Shown piece by piece: positions 44,044 through 54,674 of a stretch of 64,000 nucleotides of DNA. Made by a program: the position numbers and the translations under genes. The notes beneath the pieces were generated by a model that did not search any database, was not told the DNA's origin, and saw nothing but the letters and a program-made list of their open reading frames with translations. The stretch covers positions 30,759,741 through 30,823,740 of the forward strand of contig CM041465.1 in NCBI GenBank assembly GCA_023213395.1, in the 5' to 3' direction. The stretch's first letter is position 1; the number at the start of each line of letters is the position of its first letter. Source of the stretch: Cycas panzhihuaensis. Lineage: Eukaryota; Cycadophyta.

Positions 44044-44199
44044 ATTGGTATAAGAGCTAAATGGTATTCTTTTTATAATCCACGCAATTCCTCATTTAAG
44101 AGGAGGGCATGCTTTTCAAGAAAAAACCTAGCACTTAGACATAGAAACACCTTAAGATTGAAGCACACAACTGTCAAGAACTTGGGTGCTCTAATACCA
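44044..44199 (-). other. Leader and primer site of element I
   Basis: Minus strand begins TGGTATTAGAGCACCC at 44199 next to the 5' LTR of I. About 155 bp remain before C. Confidence 0.75.
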
Positions 44200-44606
44200 T
44201 GTTGGTAAAAGAGGATAGGAGAAGGATTCATGACACACATCACATGCTAAATATGCAAGAAATGACTATGTGCCAATGAATCACAACTCTCGAACTTTTT
44301 CATTTTAAAAGAATTAAGTACATCATACATTTGTAGATTACAAATATTCTAAACATAGGAAAGTAGTTCTAACCAATTCATAATGGTTAATTAATAACTT
44401 CCTCAAATTATGGTAGGATTTGAAGTACCATATTTAATACTTCAACTATCTTTAACTTCTACTAGCCACTTTATTTAATGACATTGGCTAAGAATATTTT
44501 AACTAAGAATATTCTCTCTAAGAATATTCCATGTGAGGAAATATTCTAATGACATTACAAATGAACTTAAATGAATATGAAATGGGAATGTACATTATTT
44601 ACAACA
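44200..44606 (-). repeat. 5' LTR of element I (407 bp)
   Basis: TGTTGGTAAAAGAGG to ATTTACAACA on the + strand; pairs with the truncated copy 22706-23051. Confidence 0.88.
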
Positions 44607-44841
44607 TTATGATTTGCTCCCCATGTCTTTCCACTCCTTGTTCTTGGCATGTCTGGGCTCCAGTTGCATCAGATTCAATGGACTGCCCCTGAATCTCATT
44701 ATTAAGGCTTAATCTCCTTTCTCTTCTCAATTTGTATTCCCTTGACCATCGTAACGCCCTTTGTCTGTTTGATTCCACTAATCCCTCAGGCGAAGTATTC
44801 TTTTGTGGTTCCTTAGCCTTGAAAGGCCTCTTTGGTGGCAT
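44607..44841 (-). pseudogene. Gag N-terminus of element B
   Basis: Minus ATG 44841 reads MPPKRPFKAKEPQ, RQRALRWSREYKLRRERR and GAQTCQEQGVERHGEQ, matching J at 7719-7950 residue by residue in order. It is cut at 44606 by I right after GEQ. This copy has no stop where J has one at 7875. Confidence 0.85.
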
Positions 44842-44966
44842 TAGAAGGTCCTCTAGCTGTCAAAGGCTTAGTTATGGACTGGCATCACATTGACAACTAG
44901 GGTTTCTTGATCTTTGAACATAATACACCAATGAAAAAATCTCTTGGCCCTATCCCTCCTCAATGG

Positions 44967-44985
44967 ACGTAGGCAACGAAACCAA
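44967..44985 (-). promoter_or_regulatory. Primer-binding site of element B
   Basis: Minus strand TTGGTTTCGTTGCCTACGT directly after the 5' LTR; differs by one base from the J site. Confidence 0.75.
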
Positions 44986-45873
44986 TGTTGACTTACTATT
45001 TCACTACATTTGTGGAATATTCACTTGTCAAGGGGTCATTGTCGGTAGTCTACTTCGGGTTGGTCAACATAATAACACTAACTTGCTCATATGATCAATG
45101 CAACATCATCAATAAATCATTATTTCATCACAATAGTCATAGGACATCATGCACTCTTCATATAGTTATTGTAACATGCACTATACACAAGATTCCACAT
45201 AACTCTTTATTTTGTTAAGCAATATCATAAGTACATTCAGATTTGGAATGCATCACTATATACATTCCGGTAGAACTCTCAATACTTTTTTACATATGCG
45301 TCCCATACATTCTGCAATAGATTGCAACATGGAATGCTTTCTCTATGCACTAGATCCAATAATGTTGGAATGAATGACTCTACTCTCACCCTTGAGAGTA
45401 TGACATAAGATCAAATAACTCGGATCTCACACCAAATTGGTGAGAGAAATATCCATAAATATACCTAAATATGTGCATGTTGGAGAAATGGTTGTGACTT
45501 GGTACCTTTTCACAACCATTCTGTTCCTTAACAAATGGTACCTTTTCACTTAACACATCATTACAATCACTAATTAGTGCCTTTTTTGTCCATATGTGCA
45601 TGTGTCCTTCCTGATGTCATCATGCCTGGAATGTTCAGATCCAATATAGGTGTGCGTACGATCTGCATTCTTGCTATGCTTACATACCATTCATATACGT
45701 ACCCTGTGATGCATTCCCTGAGAGTCTTTTTCTTAGACTTTTGCCTTGATTTGTCATGTGTACTCTTGTACAGTCTGCCAACTGTGCATACCTACATTCT
45801 CCATGTTAGTACAAGCATGCATTCCTAGTTTTCCATGGTTTAGAGTGTCACGTGTAGTAGAAATACCCCAATA
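44986..45873 (-). repeat. 5' LTR of element B (888 bp)
   Basis: Left edge TGTTGACTTACTATT (complement of the LTR end) beside the primer site; right edge CCCCAATA, a changed CCCCAACA. Aligns with 4413-5012 over its right two thirds and more loosely with the J LTRs. Confidence 0.88.
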
Positions 45874-46371
45874 AAAGCTTGACAAAGCAAGCATAAGATA
45901 CATAGTATAAAAATGGAGAGTTACTCAACAACATAACACTAACTTAGGAACTATATACAATACAAAGGAAAGATCACTCCTGATATAGGAGTTTGAGTGT
46001 ATAAGATTGTGACATGTCACAGATTAGGAGAAGAAGACAATACTGAGTAAAACCCTATTACTTGAGTGTATGAGGATGGTGACAAGTGTTGGCCATCCAA
46101 AATTGACTTTTTCACATAACACGTGAAAAAGGCACAAAAGATGGGAGATAATGTGACAATTTTAAAATAAAACAAAAGAGCAATTTAGCATAAACTTCTA
46201 AAATACAAATATATGTGGTCAAGGCTTAATGCTTCAAACATGAAGGTTCTAATGGTAATTGTGGAACCGAGTAGATTTATGTTGTCAATAGTTTGTAGGA
46301 TTATTTATTAAAAAATTTTGCCAGTTTTGTTGTGGGTTTATATTAATAGATAGTGAGGTTTATATATTAGC
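45874..46371. other. Gap between elements B and H, no feature seen
   Basis: About 500 bp AT-rich sequence with no open frame, repeat pair or RNA gene that I can support. Together with the unseen left flank of B this is the only candidate for the older target DNA. Confidence 0.6.
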
Positions 46372-46608
46372 TGTTACGTAGAACAACTCAGACAGAATGA
46401 GAATTAGATGAAAGTGTGAAGAATCACTTGCATTAGCTTGGAGACAATATCTCTATAAATACATAACTAATTTTTTACCGTTACAAAGTGAAATGGAAGT
46501 GACCCTTATCTACATGACAAGTGTTAGAATATGAGGTGAGAGTTACATTGTGAGGGGTGGTGCAACATTACCCCTTTTTCTAGTAAGATAAAACATTATG
46601 TCCTAACA
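46372..46608 (-). repeat. 3' LTR of element H (237 bp)
   Basis: TGTTACGTAGAACAACTC to TCCTAACA on the + strand. The purine tract complement CCCTCTCTTAATG follows, the same junction as in A and D. Confidence 0.9.
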
Positions 46609-46615
46609 CCCTCTC

Positions 46616-47203
46616 TTAATGTTTTATCTCATTCAACCCAATTTTATCTCTTAGATTTTGAAATTTCTCTTTTCCAAGAGGTTTTGTCATGAGATCTGCA
46701 ATTTGTTCTGACGAGGGACAATATTCTAAATCAATTTCTTTATTGTACACCTTCTCTCTTATGAAGTGATGGTGTACTTCTATATGTTTTGTTCTAGCAT
46801 GCTGAACCAGATTCTTGGTAAGCTTTATTGCACTTTGGTTGTCATAGAATAAGACAGTTGCTTGGTTCTGTTTTTCTTCTATTTCAACAAGAAGTTGTCT
46901 TAACCATATCGCTTCACATGTTGCTGTTACAACGGCCTTGTACTTAGCTTCAGTTGATGAAAGTGCCATAGTGGGTTGCTTTTTACTGCACCATAAAATG
47001 ATTGTTGATCATAAGAAGAAACAATATCCACTTGTAGACTTCCTTTGTTCCTTGTCGCCGACCCAATCTGAGTCACAATAGCCTATCAATTTTGCTACTT
47101 CTTCATTGGAATAAATTAATTTGAGATCTTTTGTACCTCGTAGATATCTTAATATTTTTTTGGCAGCATTCCAATGACATAATCTGGGTTCTTGCATATA
47201 CCT
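46616..47203 (-). pseudogene. Copia RNase H of element H
   Basis: 46616-46969 (minus) reads MALSSTEAKYKAVVTATCEA, FYDNQSAIKLTKNLV, KHIEVHHHFIREKV and IADLMTKPLGKEKF. 47009-47197 reads HWNAAKKILRYLRGTKDL and YCDSDWVGDKEQRKSTSGY. The two are separated by a frameshift near 46980-47010. The codons before MQEPRLCHW continue at 52214 beyond F: ...SVGMVSRY joins YMQEP. Confidence 0.9.
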
Positions 47204-47574
47204 TGTTAGAAATAATGTTTAATGTGTAATGTATGTGGGTCCTAGGATAATAAGTGATAGTCCTAAGTCTTAGGGTCAAAAGGTCATTATAATACTATGT
47301 AAAAGGATATAAGTTTATTGGTCAAGGTTGTGGTATAATGCTATTGGTCAGGACAAAGGTATTTGTCCCACATGCACCACTTGGGATGTTTAGTCTCCCA
47401 CCTCTTTGGTATATAAAGGTGGTTGAGGTAGTATGTAAACACATCACATCATCAAGGCTCACCTTGAGTCCTTGGTGCTTTTGGTATGGTAATATATTTT
47501 GATTATATTGTATGATTCTCTGGATGTCGATATTGTTCTTATGATTGAATGTTCTCCATGTTAAAATCTCAACA
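47204..47574 (+). repeat. 5' LTR of element F (371 bp)
   Basis: TGTTAGAAATAATG to AAATCTCAACA; TATATAAAGG box near 47410. Primer site TGGTATCAGAGCGGG begins at 47575. Confidence 0.96.
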
Positions 47575-49739
47575 TGGTATCAGAGCGGGTCGCTTGTTAA
47601 GGCTTTTGTTGTGCAGATAAGAGAGAAAGGCGACTCCATTAGGGTGGCTGACAGATTGAAGATTTAATTGAAGAGGTGAAGTTCAGTTCATCATTAGTCC
47701 AAGGCATGCCAAAGTATCGTGACGATGTAAATCTAAACCGGTAATACTGCTCCCTCAGTGCTCTTTACCACCTCGTATGCCTTTGGTTTATCTGCTTCAT
47801 GTAGCTTGAGTCTTGGTGATGATTGCAAACTTGTAGCTGTTGCATCAATGCTTTCTAAAGTTTGTCTCTCTCTCTAAGATCCTTAAAATAAGTATGTTGA
47901 AGAGCACCGGTACCGATAGCTTTGTCATCAGGGTTGTAGGCAAGCAACTTATTAAGAAGCTTTATACAGCCTGAAGACACATGCGGAATTAACCCTGCTA
48001 TGCCTATACCATCTCACTGAGGAAACATGAAATCTGCTTGTTGTGACCTTCTTTTCATTTTATCCAAACCTGTTGTGGTGGAGTTCCAAAATCTCGTGAT
48101 TTTTCTAGCTCATTATTACCTGGAAATAACGGGAACAAGGTGAGGAGTCAGAGAGAGAGCCAGTGCCTGAGGAAAAGGAATTGTCTGCTGAATTGATGCC
48201 CTCCCGGGGCTTCATCTATCTCTCAAGATAGGAGATGGCTACTGCTGAGATTGCGTCATGGTCATTTCCAATTGCAATTTGAGATCGCAAAATTGACAGC
48301 TTGTGAATCAAATTTCCATTTCGCTCTGAGTTTTCATACTTACTTGGATTCCTTGTACCGCATGATCCTTGGTTTCGGAACCTCCTCCTCGTGGCATCTG
48401 ACTTGTATGAGAAGAAGAAAGATCATCATCTGTTTCATTGTTCCGCTACTGTCTGACTCACCATAATACATAGGTTCCAGGTCCTTTTTTTAAAACGTCC
48501 ATCAGCATCCGAAGCACTCTGAAGAGTCCCGAACCAACTCTGTTGAAGAATCACTGGGAGAACCTGAGAGTTGTACGTTTTTTGAAGTTGTGATCTATTC
48601 ATATTGATCCTTCTGCTTACTCTATCCGATCCGGGAGATCCCTTGGAAGGTCTTACAGCCGGTTCTGCTCTGTTTTGATACCAGTTCAGGCTGCAAGGCA
48701 TGGCAATCTTAGTACGACCCAATACTAGTCTCTTTTCCAAGAGCTTTAAAGCTCTTGAAGACATTGAGAATGCAGATGCTTAAACCGAAAACTTCAGTTG
48801 AGAACATAGTACGTCAAGGCAAAGCAGACCTGACTCTCAGGCAGCAAACCTTGAAGCTTTTGTTGAGGAGAAAGACCATTCCCTGGTATTGCTAGAGTTA
48901 CTCTTAGACAATTTCTCTCCTTTGAAAAGGGTGTAGTTTGAGAAATGATTGAATAAGAAGATGCGGTGCCTCTGATCTTCCTGATTCTCAAGCCCCAGAG
49001 TATCAACTCATCGATTCTGCATCAACTCGAGATCTCTGAGTACTGATGCACTGTCTACCGAAATTGAGTCTGCAGAAGTACATAGGAGATATACCAGAAT
49101 TTGGTTTGAAGGCAAAGTTTTGATTAGAAACAGCAAACTGTGAGAAGAGACACAAATCGAAACCTTTGTTTGAAGACTGCTGACATGAGAATCCGTCTAT
49201 GAATGCCTGTTCACTATCAGCAGACACAGGCACGGAGTGTGACTGGACTGGCATCACTATTTCAATAGTTTGGCCCCCTAATACAAGTCATCATGGAGAC
49301 TCATAGTAGCAGCCATCTCTGGCTTAGGGTTGGAGCTGTAGCATCTGTGCTTGTGATGCAGTGATCTCATGACCTCTAGAGTCCGGCATATATATGCTTT
49401 GTAATGTGACTTGACTATTTAGGGTAGCTGGAATCAGGGGTTTGAAACCTGAGACAGGAAGAGTGGGTTTTGGCTGAGATCACGCCCTTGTACTTTCTTT
49501 GTACCTTCAGTATCTATTATCTTGAATAGTTCTGCATCATTACCTCTTGTTACAGTTTGATTTAAATATATCAAGTTCATGCAGCTGTGCAAACTTGCAC
49601 CTCCTGAGGGGTCACCACCCTGATCAAATAAAATTGTATTGAAAGGATGTAATTTCTTGGATCATACTTGGAGGGCATTGAAGTGTATGAGGTTGTCATC
49701 GAATCCTTGAGCTCTTTTTCTGAATCTATTCAGGACATA
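47575..49739 (+). other. 5' interior of F: primer site and unassigned cargo
   Basis: Primer site, then a short stretch loosely like K (AACCGGTAATACTGCTCCCTC-type, about 47738). The remainder carries no retrotransposon domain. Minus-strand short frames at 48435-48764 and 48794-49257 read like ordinary protein but I do not recognise them; they could be more of the captured gene. Confidence 0.5.
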
Positions 49740-50326
49740 GAGGTTGAAGCAGCACATCAACTGAAGAGGTCACTGTTGCAAGTGTATCAACTGCAGTAAA
49801 TTCTGCCTTGAGCACAAGTCCTTGGCAGAGTTGATCCTGAAGCGAGTTGGTGCTGGTCCACTTATTTACCTGGTTGGGAAGAGTCCAGCCAATGGGGTAT
49901 TTTCAGAAATTTCATTGTTAGAGAGGTCCGTAAACACTTTCGTCTATTGATTGAAGAGCCAACTGAATTGTCTCCGCATGTTACATGATGTCAGATATAA
50001 TTGTACCAAGCGAAATGGAGGACTACGTGCCAAGCTCAAAATATTTACCGTTAAACCACTATTAGACAAGTGCTAAATATTGCAAACGGCTCGATTTCAA
50101 AGAATGTTTCAGAGACCATCCTTGTTAGAGAGTTGAATGACATGTCGAGAGTACTGAGTTCAGACCGGTTGTTGAAGGATCCGGGTGCGGTGTCACTTAG
50201 GTCATTATGGCCAAGCCTCAGGTATTGCAGCATTGCGAGTTTGGACAGTGAACTTGGAATTTGGCCGCTTAGTCGATTATGTCTGAGATCAAGGTGAAAA
50301 GAAAAAATCCAGTTTCCAGCATTCAA
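49740..50326 (-). pseudogene. Captured LRR receptor-like protein fragment inside F
   Basis: Antisense to F. From 50326 the frame reads LDLRHNRLSGQIPSSLSKL, MLQYLRLGHNDLSD and ELSTLDMSFNSLT, i.e. consecutive 24-residue plant-type leucine-rich repeats (LxxLxxLxLxxNxLSGxIP). After a frameshift near 50075 it goes on: LSNSGLTVNI, PPFRLVQLYLTSCNM, a stop, then FTDLSNNEIS. The order is that of the extracellular region of LRR receptor-like proteins (EIX/Cf-like group), which sense microbes at the cell surface. No signal peptide or membrane segment is present. A weaker match continues to about 49740. A fragment, not a working gene. Confidence 0.72.
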
Positions 50327-50398
50327 GTTTTAGTATTTTTTTTGTTGATTTGTTAGACCTTTTTCAAGTTGAAGTGGATATCTTTTTGATCATACACC

Positions 50399-50620
50399 AT
50401 GGAGTTGAGTGACGTCATAGTCTTCGTACCTGAAAAAAATGAATATTGGTTATCAGATCTGATCTTTCCTCTACCCAAATATATTGGAACTAATTTTCGT
50501 TTTTGGAAAATTAAGATGGAAAGTCTATTTGTAGTGAAGGAACTTTGGAAAACAGTCATGGGGATGAAAACAACTCTAAGAAGGGAGGAAATCTTCAAAA
50601 GAAAAAGCAATTGTTATTGA
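50399..50620 (+). pseudogene. Gag-like N-terminal remnant of F
   Basis: ATG 50399 reads MELSDVIVFVPEKN, LPKYIGTNFRFWKIKMESLF and VKELWKTV, the copia gag N-terminal pattern and the counterpart of K at 26322-26743. The frame ends in a shift near 50615; AIDKDNLPTSYHFIV can be read after it. No zinc knuckle. Confidence 0.75.
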
Positions 50621-51842
50621 TGTGATACTTGCAGCCATTGATAAGGATAACCTCCCTACTTCCTATCACTTCATTGTTCGTGTTCTGAGAACACCGATTC
50701 GGTGAGGACGCTTGGAAACTATTGATGAAGTGCATGAAAAGGACACGAAGAAGTACAACAGAAAATCAAAAGGGCAAAGAATCAAAGGAAGAAGTTGAAG
50801 AGGAAAGAAAAGAAGGAAAAGCGGTAACAGAACAAAACCATAAGTCTTATAAAGGAACCGACTTTGAATGGAAAACTTGAGCATCAATCTTTGCCAATAA
50901 TAGTTCGTGGAGACATGAGCTGCCCAACAAAAGGTATGGATAATGTTATCCTGGTTTGCGTTGACAAGTTGATAGGAAGAATTCAATTGGTGACAGTCTT
51001 ACAAGAATTTGCATATATTGGAAAAATCCATGATCTCCCTCAACTCGTACATTCTCCACTCTCATCTTTGAGAAGATCAAAATTATAACAAAGATATCCT
51101 AGAACGGCACTAGGAAGTTGCTTTCAAAGGAACATAAGGAGGATATCATGTCACCAGGATCTTGCTTATCGAAATCATATTTCCTTTTGGATAGGTTACG
51201 ATTATGAAAGTCAATCGATTGAAATAATGATCCATGTATGTATATCCATAATCAGGAAGCATATGCATGTGAGTATCATAGAAATACTCATTATACTTAG
51301 TTCATGGAATTCCTTGAGCGACACGGAGAAAGCAAAGTACATCACATGTTACGTGAACTCTACTCAATAAATCCATTGCTTGAGGAGGATAGTGATGATG
51401 TCTCATTGCTACATTTGGATAACGATGATATTGCTAATATCTATTTTTTGGTCACTCACCCACTAAAGAAAATGGAAGTAAGCAGTAATAGATGTCTTTG
51501 ATGAGTACATGTAGGATCATGCGCAATTAGCCATCATCCACCACTTGTTTAGCATGTCAAAGGATTCTCAACTATGTATGAAGTCGAAAGAAGCGAGCTC
51601 AAGATCGTCAGTTCAAAGGACACTACAAGGTTGGAAACCAAGACCATGCCCAAGACATGGTGTTCAAAAACTTTCCAAGATCAAGGCGGTGGAGATTCAA
51701 AGAAGACAAAGTGCATTAGAGTCTCATTGATAGTCATGTCAGTCTTGTCATGTTGTCTTTAATGTCTATAGTCTCAAATTCATGTCAAGTGTCAATGTAT
51801 GCCAAATTGTCATCTGTTCAAACATTAAACATTAAGGGGAGG
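50621..51842 (+). other. 3' interior of F, decayed
   Basis: Short frames without a recognised domain; shares scattered words with 26744-27882 of K. Ends with the tract ATTAAGGGGAGG (51831-51842). Confidence 0.5.
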
Positions 51843-52213
51843 TGTTAGAAATAATGTTTAATGTGTAATGTATGTGGGTCCTAGGATAATAAGTGATAGT
51901 CCTAAGTCTTAGGGTCAAAAGGTCATTATAATACTATGTAAAAGGAAATAAGTTTATTGGTCAAGGTTGTGGTATAATGCTATTGGTCAGGACAAAGGTA
52001 TTTGTCCCACATGCACCACTTGGGATGTTTAGTCTCCCACCTCTTTGGTATATAAAGGTGGTTGAGGTAGTATGTAAACACATCACATCATCAAGGCTCA
52101 CCTTGAGTCCTTGGTGCTTTTGGTATGGTAATATATTTTGATTATATTGTATGATTCTCTGGATGTCGATATTGTTCTTATGATTGAATGTTCTCCATGT
52201 TAAAATCTCAACA
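51843..52213 (+). repeat. 3' LTR of element F (371 bp)
   Basis: Identical to the 5' LTR except A51947; TSD tacct follows at 52214. Confidence 0.96.
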
Positions 52214-53113
52214 TACCTGGATACCATTCCTACTGAATATGAAATGTTTGATCTGGTCGCTGTAAGATGTATCAGACTGCCAACCAGTTGTCTATACATG
52301 ATGGTATCTATAGCTTGTTCTTCCTTTTTTGCTACTAAATTACAACTTCCTTCCATGGGTGTTGCACATGGATAACAGTTTGCCATTTGGAACTTGATCA
52401 AAAGATCTTTTATGTATTTCCTTTGCGACAAGGCAACATAATTCTGTTGTTGGTTTACCTCTATTTCTAAGTAGTAATTCAGGAGCCCTAGATCTGTCAT
52501 TTCAATTTTTTTTTTCGAGTTCTTTTTTGATGTTTTTAACAGATTCTTCATCATTTCCTGTGAGAATCATGTTGTCTATATAAACAACAATAATTGTAAT
52601 TTGTCCATTCCTTTTCCTTGTATATAAGCTGGAGTTAGCACTTCATTTTTGAAATCCATTTTGACATAGGTGCTGATCCAGTTTTGCATACCATGCTTGA
52701 GGAGCTTGCTTCAACCCATATAAGGCCTTTTTGAGTTTGCATATCAGATGCTTTTCTCCCTTTTTGACATACCCTTTTGGTTGAGTCATGTAGACTTCCT
52801 CTTCTAGATCACCATTCAGAAAGGTACTTTTTAGATCAAGCTAAAATATTTTCCAATTGTTTAGGGCTGCCAAAGCAATAACTGTTGTTATAGTGTTCAT
52901 TTTGGCTACGAGAGAAAATGTTTCTTCGAAATCAACACTAGCTATTTGAGTGTACCCTTTTGCGACAAGTCTTGCCTTATACTTGTCTATTTTTCCATTG
53001 GCTCCTCCTTTGATTTTGTAGACCCATTTGCAATTTACTACAAGCTTGTTGGGAGGCAATTCCATCAGTTCCCATGTTTGAATTTTAATGATAGAACTCA
53101 TTTCCAAATTCAT
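52214..53113 (-). pseudogene. Copia reverse transcriptase of element H
   Basis: Minus strand: 53113-52841 reads [40 protein letters not shown], then [18 protein letters not shown]-like and [16 protein letters not shown] further down. The catalytic motif is Y-I-D-N (about 52571-52582), Asp to Asn, so inactive. 52554-52220 holds MTDLGLLNYYLEIEV, YRQLVGSLIHLTATRSNIS and SVGMVSRY, where F cuts. Confidence 0.88.
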
Positions 53114-53380
53114 GGCTTCCTTCCATCTTGGATGATTCTGGGCTTCGTGAAAGGACTGGGGCTAAACTTGACTAAGTAATGCTTTAGGCTTTTGGCCTCT
53201 TGTTTTGTGTTCAAGTATATTTCCTCCTTCCTCGATTGTTTTGATTAGCCATTTGGGTAATTTCTTCTCTTTCCTTATTGATTCTTCTGACAACTATTCC
53301 ATAGATATAGCTTCTTCCGTGTTTTCTTCTGATGAATCTGCAAGAGGTACTTCCTCTGTGGTGACTTCTGACACTTCCTC
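53114..53380 (-). pseudogene. IN-RT linker of element H
   Basis: Acidic Ser/Glu-rich stretch (EVSEVTTEEVPLADSSEENT-type) equivalent to 2460-2790 of A, with stops. Confidence 0.7.
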
Positions 53381-54628
53381 TTAGATGACTTTGTGATATG
53401 AACTCTCTCTGCCTTCTTCAATGATTTTCATTTGAGTTTGATTGTCTGTATTGTCTATCTCATTGAAGACAACATCTCTGCGTACATATATCTTATTTAT
53501 CTTTGGTTCAATACATTTGTAAGCTTTTGAATTATTACTGTAACCAATCATGATGCATTCTATGCTTTTAGCATCAAGCTTGGATCTCCTTTTATCTGGA
53601 ATATGAACAAAAACTTGACTACCAAATATTTTAAGAGAGCTAACATCAGGTTTCTTACTTGTCCAGGGTTCTTCCAGAGTAATATTTTCTAATGCCTTTG
53701 CCAGACTTCTATTTATTAAATAGCAGGTTGTATTTATTGCTTTAGCCCAATATGTTTTTGGAATTTGTTTTCCATGGACCATGTTGCGAGCCATTGCCAT
53801 CAATGTCCGATTTTTCCTTTCAACAACCCCATTTGATTGGGGTGTATATGGAGTTGTAATCTGTCTACGAATCCCATTTATTTTGCAGTAATTTAGGAAG
53901 TCCTTGAATATATATTCACCGCCTCCATCTGATCTGATACATTTTATTTTGTTATTACATTCCAATTCCACTTCGGCCTTAAATTCTTTGAATATTTCAA
54001 AGACTTCTGATTTATTGTAAAGGAAGTATGCCCACATTTTCCGAGTGAAATCATCAATGAAGGTATGAAAGTATCTGCAACCATTTATCGACAAAGGTGT
54101 TAGTGGTCCATAGAGATCCGTATGAATTAACTCTAGCTTAGTTTGTGTTCTCCGTTTGCTCTCCTTAAACGGTAGTTGATGTTGCTTACCAGGTTGGCAT
54201 CCTTTGCAGACAAAGTTATTGGATGAAATGTGTGGCAATCCATTTACCATACCAGTTCTTTTCATTAATTTTAGTGTTTCCACTGGAAGATGTCCATACT
54301 TCAAATGCCACATTCTATTATTATCACTTACAATAGTAGAAGCTTTCATACCCAGGTTGGGTATTACAGGATTTGACAGCATACGATACAAATCATTACA
54401 TCTTATGCCCTTTGCTATGATATCTCCATTGTTTTTCGTATTCATAATACAACAATACCCATATTCATCAAAAATAGTTCTTAGTCCCTTTTTGCTGAGT
54501 TGTGAGATAGATAAGAGATTCATTTTGAGTCTAGGAACTAACAGAACATTGCCAATCTTTTTTACATTTCCTTGCAAATTAACAGTAATTGTACGAACTC
54601 CTTTTATAATAAGTGAGTTGTTTATCAC
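53381..54628 (-). CDS. Copia gag-pre-integrase and integrase of element H, open frame
   Basis: 415 codons without a stop. Residues 1-100 are the pre-integrase region (LLSISQLSKKGL). Zinc-binding H108, H113, C141, C144 (HLKYGHLP, CKGCQPGK). The DD35E core is intact: D171 (HTDLYGP), D234 (RSDGGGEY), E270 (NGVVERKNR), with 35 residues between the last two. The C-terminal part reads VHIPDKRRSKLD and YVRRDVVF. The first M is only where the open stretch begins; the true polyprotein frame enters upstream through a +1/-1 shift near 54625. Integrase normally inserts element cDNA into the genome. This is the best kept integrase in the window. Confidence 0.85.
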   Translation of the reverse strand: MINNSLIIKGVRTITVNLQGNVKKIGNVLLVPRLKMNLLSISQLSKKGLRTIFDEYGYCCIMNTKNNGDIIAKGIRCNDLYRMLSNPVIPNLGMKASTIVSDNNRMWHLKYGHLPVETLKLMKRTGMVNGLPHISSNNFVCKGCQPGKQHQLPFKESKRRTQTKLELIHTDLYGPLTPLSINGCRYFHTFIDDFTRKMWAYFLYNKSEVFEIFKEFKAEVELECNNKIKCIRSDGGGEYIFKDFLNYCKINGIRRQITTPYTPQSNGVVERKNRTLMAMARNMVHGKQIPKTYWAKAINTTCYLINRSLAKALENITLEEPWTSKKPDVSSLKIFGSQVFVHIPDKRRSKLDAKSIECIMIGYSNNSKAYKCIEPKINKIYVRRDVVFNEIDNTDNQTQMKIIEEGRESSYHKVI

Positions 54629-54674
54629 CTAGTTCAACTAATTTATCCGTACTATAGGGTTTAAGAGATTCAAA

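Larger units (their letters stand above)
22706..44606 (-). mobile_element. Element I: decayed Ty1/copia element in gag of B, itself host to C and K
   Basis: Paired LTRs at 22706-23051 and 44200-44606, a primer site (complement of TGGTATTAGAGCACCC, 44184-44199) beside the right LTR, and copia RNase H coding (minus) beside the left LTR define a minus-strand copia element. Most of its pol and gag is missing or unrecognisable. No TSD is found. Alignment to J shows about 45 bp of B gag and about 60 bp of the left LTR tip missing at 22700-22710, so a deletion removed the left junction. It contains K and C, the latter containing D and E. Confidence 0.8.
4413..45873 (-). mobile_element. Element B: Ty3/gypsy LTR retrotransposon split by nested insertions
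   Basis: B is read on the minus strand. Its 5' LTR is 44986-45873; its 3' LTR starts at 5012 and runs left to 4413, where A interrupts it. Pieces in element order: LTR, gag N-terminus (44607-44841), insertion I (22706-44606), gag, protease, capsid-like module, RT, RNase H, integrase remnant (17254-22705), insertion J (6756-17253), integrase tail and ORF3 (5065-6755), 3' LTR. Each piece aligns in order with the intact layout of J. Two internal deletions remove most of integrase. The protease GG motif and primer site point to the Tat/Athila side of plant gypsy elements (inference). Confidence 0.88.
47204..52213 (+). mobile_element. Element F: young non-autonomous LTR retrotransposon with captured gene fragment
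   Basis: Two 371-bp LTRs that I compared base by base and found one difference (T47308 / A51947). TSD tacct at 47199-47203 and 52214-52218. Primer site TGGTATCAGAGC at 47575 and purine tract AAGGGGAGG before the 3' LTR. The 4.27-kb interior has only a gag N-terminal remnant, plus foreign sequence including an antisense LRR fragment. Related to K by LTR, gag remnant and tract. It needs another element for its enzymes. Confidence 0.94.

Noticed and set aside
48435-49257. Minus-strand short frames inside F as further LRR repeats
   Set aside because: I could not read a convincing LRR pattern; left as unassigned cargo.
54204-54632. 142-codon + strand open frame
   Set aside because: Antisense of the intact integrase of H.
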